Source: Armatimonadota bacterium (GTDB taxonomy: Bacteria > Sysuimicrobiota > Sysuimicrobiia > Sysuimicrobiales > Humicultoraceae). From it: a stretch of 64,000 nt of DNA. The stretch covers positions 1 to 64,000 of the forward strand of contig JAVHMA010000001.1 in NCBI GenBank assembly GCA_031081715.1, given 5' to 3'. The notes under the pieces were generated by a model that searched no databases, was not told the DNA's origin, and was given only the letters and a program-made list of their open reading frames with translations. Made by a program: the position numbers and the translations under genes. This document shows positions 61,449 through 64,000 of this stretch, piece by piece. The first letter of the stretch is position 1; each line of letters opens with the position of its first letter.

Positions 61449-62906
61449 GTGACCGAACAGGCGATCTCCAGATCGAGTCCCCGGACCACCCCGGCGACCG
61501 CGGCCGCCGCCCTGGCGGTGGCGGCGCTCGCGGTCGCGGACCTGGCCGCGCTCGCCGCGTCGCTCGCCGTCGCGGTCGGCCTGCGCGTGAGCGTGCTGCC
61601 GGCGCTGTCCGAAGCATTCGCCCGCCCGACCTTCCCGCTCTCGCACTACTTCGAGCTGTGGTGGCTGCCGCTGGTGTACGTGGGCGCGCTGTGGCACGTC
61701 GGGCTCTACTCGCGGCGCGATCCCTTCTGGGAAGAGGTGCGGCGCTGCGTCGGCGGCGTGACCACGGCTGCGGTCCTGATCTTCGCGGTCATGTCCATCG
61801 CGCGCATCGCCGACGACGTCTCGCGGCCGGTGGTGGTGGCCGCCTGGGCCGTCCTGCTGGGGGCGCTGCCGCTGGCCCGCTACGCCGCGAAGCGCTCGCT
61901 CATCGCGCTCGGCCCGTGGCGGCGTCGGGCCCTGCTCGTCGGCTGCGGCCCGCAGGCGGAGGTCCTGCGCGCTGCGCTTGCCCGCGACCGCACGCTGGGC
62001 TACGAGGTCGCCGGCGTCGTCGCCACGCCCGCGCACGCGCCGGAGCGCGCGGCCGCCCTGGGCGCCCGCGAGGTGATCCTCACCGCGCCGCGCCTGGAGC
62101 GCGAGGAGTTCCTGCGGCTGGTCGAGCGCCTGCGGGAGGTGGCCGAGAACGTCATCATCGCACCCGACCTGGCCGAGGTGCCGGTGCTCGGCGTCGAGGT
62201 ACTCGGCCTGTTCGAGGACCGCACGCTGCTCCTGCGCGTGCCCAACAATCTGCTCAAGCCGTGGAACTTGGCGGTCAAGCGCGCCTCGGACCTCGTGCTG
62301 GGGAGCCTGGCCGCGCTCGTCGCCCTGCCGGTCGTCGCGGTGGCGGGCGCGTTCGTCGCCCTGACCTCGCCCGGGCCGGTGCTGCACGTGGAGCCCCGCG
62401 TGGGGCGCAAGCACCGGCTCTTCGACTGCCTCAAGCTGCGGACGATGTACGTCGACGCCGACGCGCGGTTGCAGGCGCACCTGGCCGCGCATCCCGACGC
62501 CGCGGCGGAGTGGGAGCGCTACCGCAAGCTACGCGCCTATGACCCGCGCGTGACGCCGGTCGGCCGCTGGCTACGCCGCTACGCCCTCGACGAGCTGCCG
62601 CAGGTGGTTAACGTGCTGCGCGGCGACATGAGCCTGGTGGGCCCCCGACCCTACCTGCCCCGCGAGATGCCGCTGCCCGAGGGCGATGGCATCCTCGACG
62701 TCCGGCCCGGCATGACCGGGCTGTGGCAGGTAAGCGGGAAGAACGCGCTGGCCTTCGAGCAGCGCGGCCAGCTCGACCGCTGGTACGTGAGCAACTGGTC
62801 GCTGTGGCTGGACCTGGTGATCCTGGTGAAGACGGTGCCGATGGTGCTGCGCGGGGAGCGTCACGCGGGGCGTCCGGATGCCAACGGGGAGGTGGGACGC
62901 ACGTGA
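61449..62906 (+). CDS. Polyprenyl-phosphate sugar-1-phosphate transferase (WcaJ/WbaP-type)
   Basis: 485 residues from GTG 61449 (GAGGA upstream); an in-frame GTG at 61419 would add ten. Four N-terminal membrane helices and a CoA-binding-like Rossmann domain (ALLVGCGPQAEVLRAALARD) lead to the catalytic bacterial sugar transferase domain: KRASDLVLGSLAALVALPVV, RVGRKHRLFDCLKLRTM, LDELPQVVNVLRGDMSLVGP and RPGMTGLWQVSGKN. It starts a glycan by moving a sugar phosphate onto undecaprenyl phosphate. It overlaps pilin 3 by four bases, tying glycan initiation to pilin production. Confidence 0.94.
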   Translation: MTEQAISRSSPRTTPATAAAALAVAALAVADLAALAASLAVAVGLRVSVLPALSEAFARPTFPLSHYFELWWLPLVYVGALWHVGLYSRRDPFWEEVRRCVGGVTTAAVLIFAVMSIARIADDVSRPVVVAAWAVLLGALPLARYAAKRSLIALGPWRRRALLVGCGPQAEVLRAALARDRTLGYEVAGVVATPAHAPERAAALGAREVILTAPRLEREEFLRLVERLREVAENVIIAPDLAEVPVLGVEVLGLFEDRTLLLRVPNNLLKPWNLAVKRASDLVLGSLAALVALPVVAVAGAFVALTSPGPVLHVEPRVGRKHRLFDCLKLRTMYVDADARLQAHLAAHPDAAAEWERYRKLRAYDPRVTPVGRWLRRYALDELPQVVNVLRGDMSLVGPRPYLPREMPLPEGDGILDVRPGMTGLWQVSGKNALAFEQRGQLDRWYVSNWSLWLDLVILVKTVPMVLRGERHAGRPDANGEVGRT

Positions 62907-63349
62907 CGACCTGGATGCGCGCGCGGCGGGTCGGCGGCCAGCGCGGGTTCACCCTGATCGAGATCTTCGTCGCGCTGGCCGTGCTCGGTGTGCTGCTCGC
63001 GGTGGCGCTGCCACGATACCTGGGCTCGCGCCGCACGGTGCTGGTCACCGAGGCGGACGAGGTCTTGCAGGAGCTGAAGATCGCCGCCTGGCAGCACTAC
63101 CAGGAGCACTCCACCTGGGCGACCGTGCCCACCGGCGTGCCCATGCCGTCGGGGACGTTCGGGTTCACGCCGCCGGGCGGCGCGTGCTGGACGTTCGGGG
63201 TGACCACCGCCGCCGCCGACCAGATCGTGTTCCGCGCGCAGGCGAACACCGCGGGCCGGCCGGTCTGCGTGCTGCTGCCGGCGGGCGCGACCGTGGACCT
63301 GACGGTGAGCAGCGACGGGTCGTCGCTGCGGGTGCAGAGTGGGTTGTAG
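62903..63349 (+). CDS. Type IV pilin (paralogue 3)
   Basis: 148 residues from a GTG overlapping the sugar transferase stop (GTGA), so the two are translationally coupled. Leader MTTWMRARRVGGQRG, then FTLIEIFVALAVLGVLLAVA with Glu5. The body follows pilins 1 and 2: LQELKIAAWQHYQEHSTW, FTPPGGACWTF, PVCVLLP and the ending SSDGSSLRVQSGL. It is more divergent in the middle. Coupling to a glycan-initiating enzyme is unusual for a pilin. Confidence 0.9.
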   Translation: MTTWMRARRVGGQRGFTLIEIFVALAVLGVLLAVALPRYLGSRRTVLVTEADEVLQELKIAAWQHYQEHSTWATVPTGVPMPSGTFGFTPPGGACWTFGVTTAAADQIVFRAQANTAGRPVCVLLPAGATVDLTVSSDGSSLRVQSGL

Positions 63350-63381
63350 GCTGCCCGTCTTGACTTCTAGATCCTACCGAG

Positions 63382-63400
63382 TCACCATATGTAATGGTGA
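63382..63400. promoter_or_regulatory. Inverted repeat, likely operator of the toxin-antitoxin pair
   Basis: TCACCAT (63382-63388), five bases, ATGGTGA (63394-63400): a perfect 7-base inverted repeat seven bases before the antitoxin start. AbrB/MazE-type antitoxins usually repress their own promoter through such sites. Confidence 0.6.
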
Positions 63401-63406
63401 TGACGA

Positions 63407-63661
63407 ATGAGTAAGGTCTCGGCCGTCAGGTATTCCTCGAAGCTGACCAGCAAGGCGCAGATCACGGTACCGCTGGAGGTGCGCGAGCGGCTTGACCTGC
63501 GACCGGGCGACCGGGGCATTTGGGTGCTCAGGGGCGAGGAGGTCGTGCTGATGAGCCCGCGACGGTTCGCGCGCGCCACGGCCGGGTTGCTCCGAGGGAC
63601 GTATGGGCGCAGCCGGGAGGCGGTTCGGCGCTACCTCGAACGCGAGCGGGAAGGCTGGTGA
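63407..63661 (+). CDS. AbrB/MazE-type antitoxin (SpoVT-AbrB domain)
   Basis: 84 residues. The swapped-hairpin DNA-binding domain is clear: SSKLTSKAQITVPLEVRERL, then LRPGDRGIWVLRGEEVVLMS. The C-terminal 35 residues (ATAGLLRGTYGRSREAVRRY) are helical and charged, as expected for toxin binding. It precedes a PIN-domain gene with a four-base overlap, the usual antitoxin-toxin layout. Confidence 0.9.
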   Translation: MSKVSAVRYSSKLTSKAQITVPLEVRERLDLRPGDRGIWVLRGEEVVLMSPRRFARATAGLLRGTYGRSREAVRRYLEREREGW

Positions 63662-64000
63662 GCACGATGCCCGCGGACCTGCGGCGGTTCGCGCGGGACC
63701 TGGCCTCGCTGCGGGTCGGGGTCGTTGATGCGAACGTCCTCATCTACCACCTGGAGGAGCTGGCGGAGTACAGCGACCTCACCGCGGCGATCGTCGACCG
63801 GGCCGCCCGGGGGGGCTGTCGTATCGTGATGTCGGCTCTCACCGTCGCAGAGGTTCTGGCGGGTCCGTATCGAGAGACCGATACCCGCAAGGTCGAACGT
63901 GCCGCGAACTTTCTGACAGGCATTCCCAACGGCGAGATCGCGGACCTCACGCTGGCCGTCGCGGATCGTGCCGCCTGGCTTCGCCGGTTCGGTCTGAGGA
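63658..64000 (+). CDS. PIN-domain toxin (VapC-like), 5' part
   Basis: 114 codons are in the window and the frame remains open at its end. GTG 63658 overlaps the antitoxin stop; ATG 63667 is the alternative. PIN fold: VGVVDANVLIYHLEEL with the first catalytic Asp, IVMSALTVAEVLAGPYRE with the conserved Glu, then PNGEIADLTLAVADRAAWLR. VapC toxins are ribonucleases acting on tRNA or rRNA. The final acidic residues lie beyond the window. Confidence 0.88.
   Translation, partial: MSTMPADLRRFARDLASLRVGVVDANVLIYHLEELAEYSDLTAAIVDRAARGGCRIVMSALTVAEVLAGPYRETDTRKVERAANFLTGIPNGEIADLTLAVADRAAWLRRFGLR

Noticed and set aside
63360-63396. TTGACT...TATGTA promoter for the antitoxin
   Set aside because: Spacing is 22 bases, too long for a sigma-70 promoter; only the inverted repeat is reported.

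Overview
The window is about 70% G+C by eye and densely coded, with many GTGA or ATGA stop/start overlaps. Some gene orders are typical of Firmicutes-like (Terrabacteria) genomes: alaS-ruvX-DUF1292-mltG, rpsU-yqeY, and a groEL carrying a CIRCE operator. Together with the very high G+C this suggests a deep-branching Terrabacteria lineage, for example candidate phylum CSP1-3/Sysuimicrobiota or an Armatimonadota relative. That placement is inference; no rRNA gene is present to test it.

Layout. 1-2448: end of a pobA-like monooxygenase, then a type IV pilus ATPase gene whose N-terminal domain is cut by an in-frame TAG. 2489-23994: mostly housekeeping genes (nadE, groEL, DUF881, thiolase, rpsU-yqeY, Nudix, class III aminotransferase, peptide-type ABC binding protein and permeases, alaS, ruvX, mltG, YqeG), then an HD-GYP protein, a degenerate GGDEF protein, a roadblock protein and a lytic transglycosylase. 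24115-28956: a cyclic di-GMP-I riboswitch followed by two solute-binding proteins, a 7-8 TM protein and two unknown proteins. 29015-30400: promoter, second riboswitch, a sigma-70 family factor and a second roadblock protein. 30596-43619: type IV pilus genes, namely four minor pilin/PilX-like genes, a second pilus ATPase under a third riboswitch, and an operon of DnaB-like helicase, MerR, small protein, pilB, pilT and pilC. 43928-63349: three paralogous pilin genes spread through a large glycosyltransferase and polysaccharide-export region. 63382-64000: an AbrB/PIN toxin-antitoxin pair cut by the window end.

The most notable theme is second-messenger control of surface structures. Three separate c-di-GMP-I aptamers lie within about 13 kb. 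Each is followed by a terminator-like hairpin, and they precede a binding-protein operon, a sigma factor and a pilus extension ATPase. An HD-GYP phosphodiesterase and a catalytically doubtful GGDEF protein are encoded just upstream. Three pilins sit beside duplicated membrane glycosyltransferase-like genes, which suggests, without proving, glycosylated pilus variants.

Other unusual points are a candidate structured RNA with a near-consensus promoter behind the thiolase gene, an 85-base identical tract shared by two pilB paralogues, and a DnaB-type helicase inside a pilus operon. No tRNA, rRNA, CRISPR array or insertion sequence was seen.
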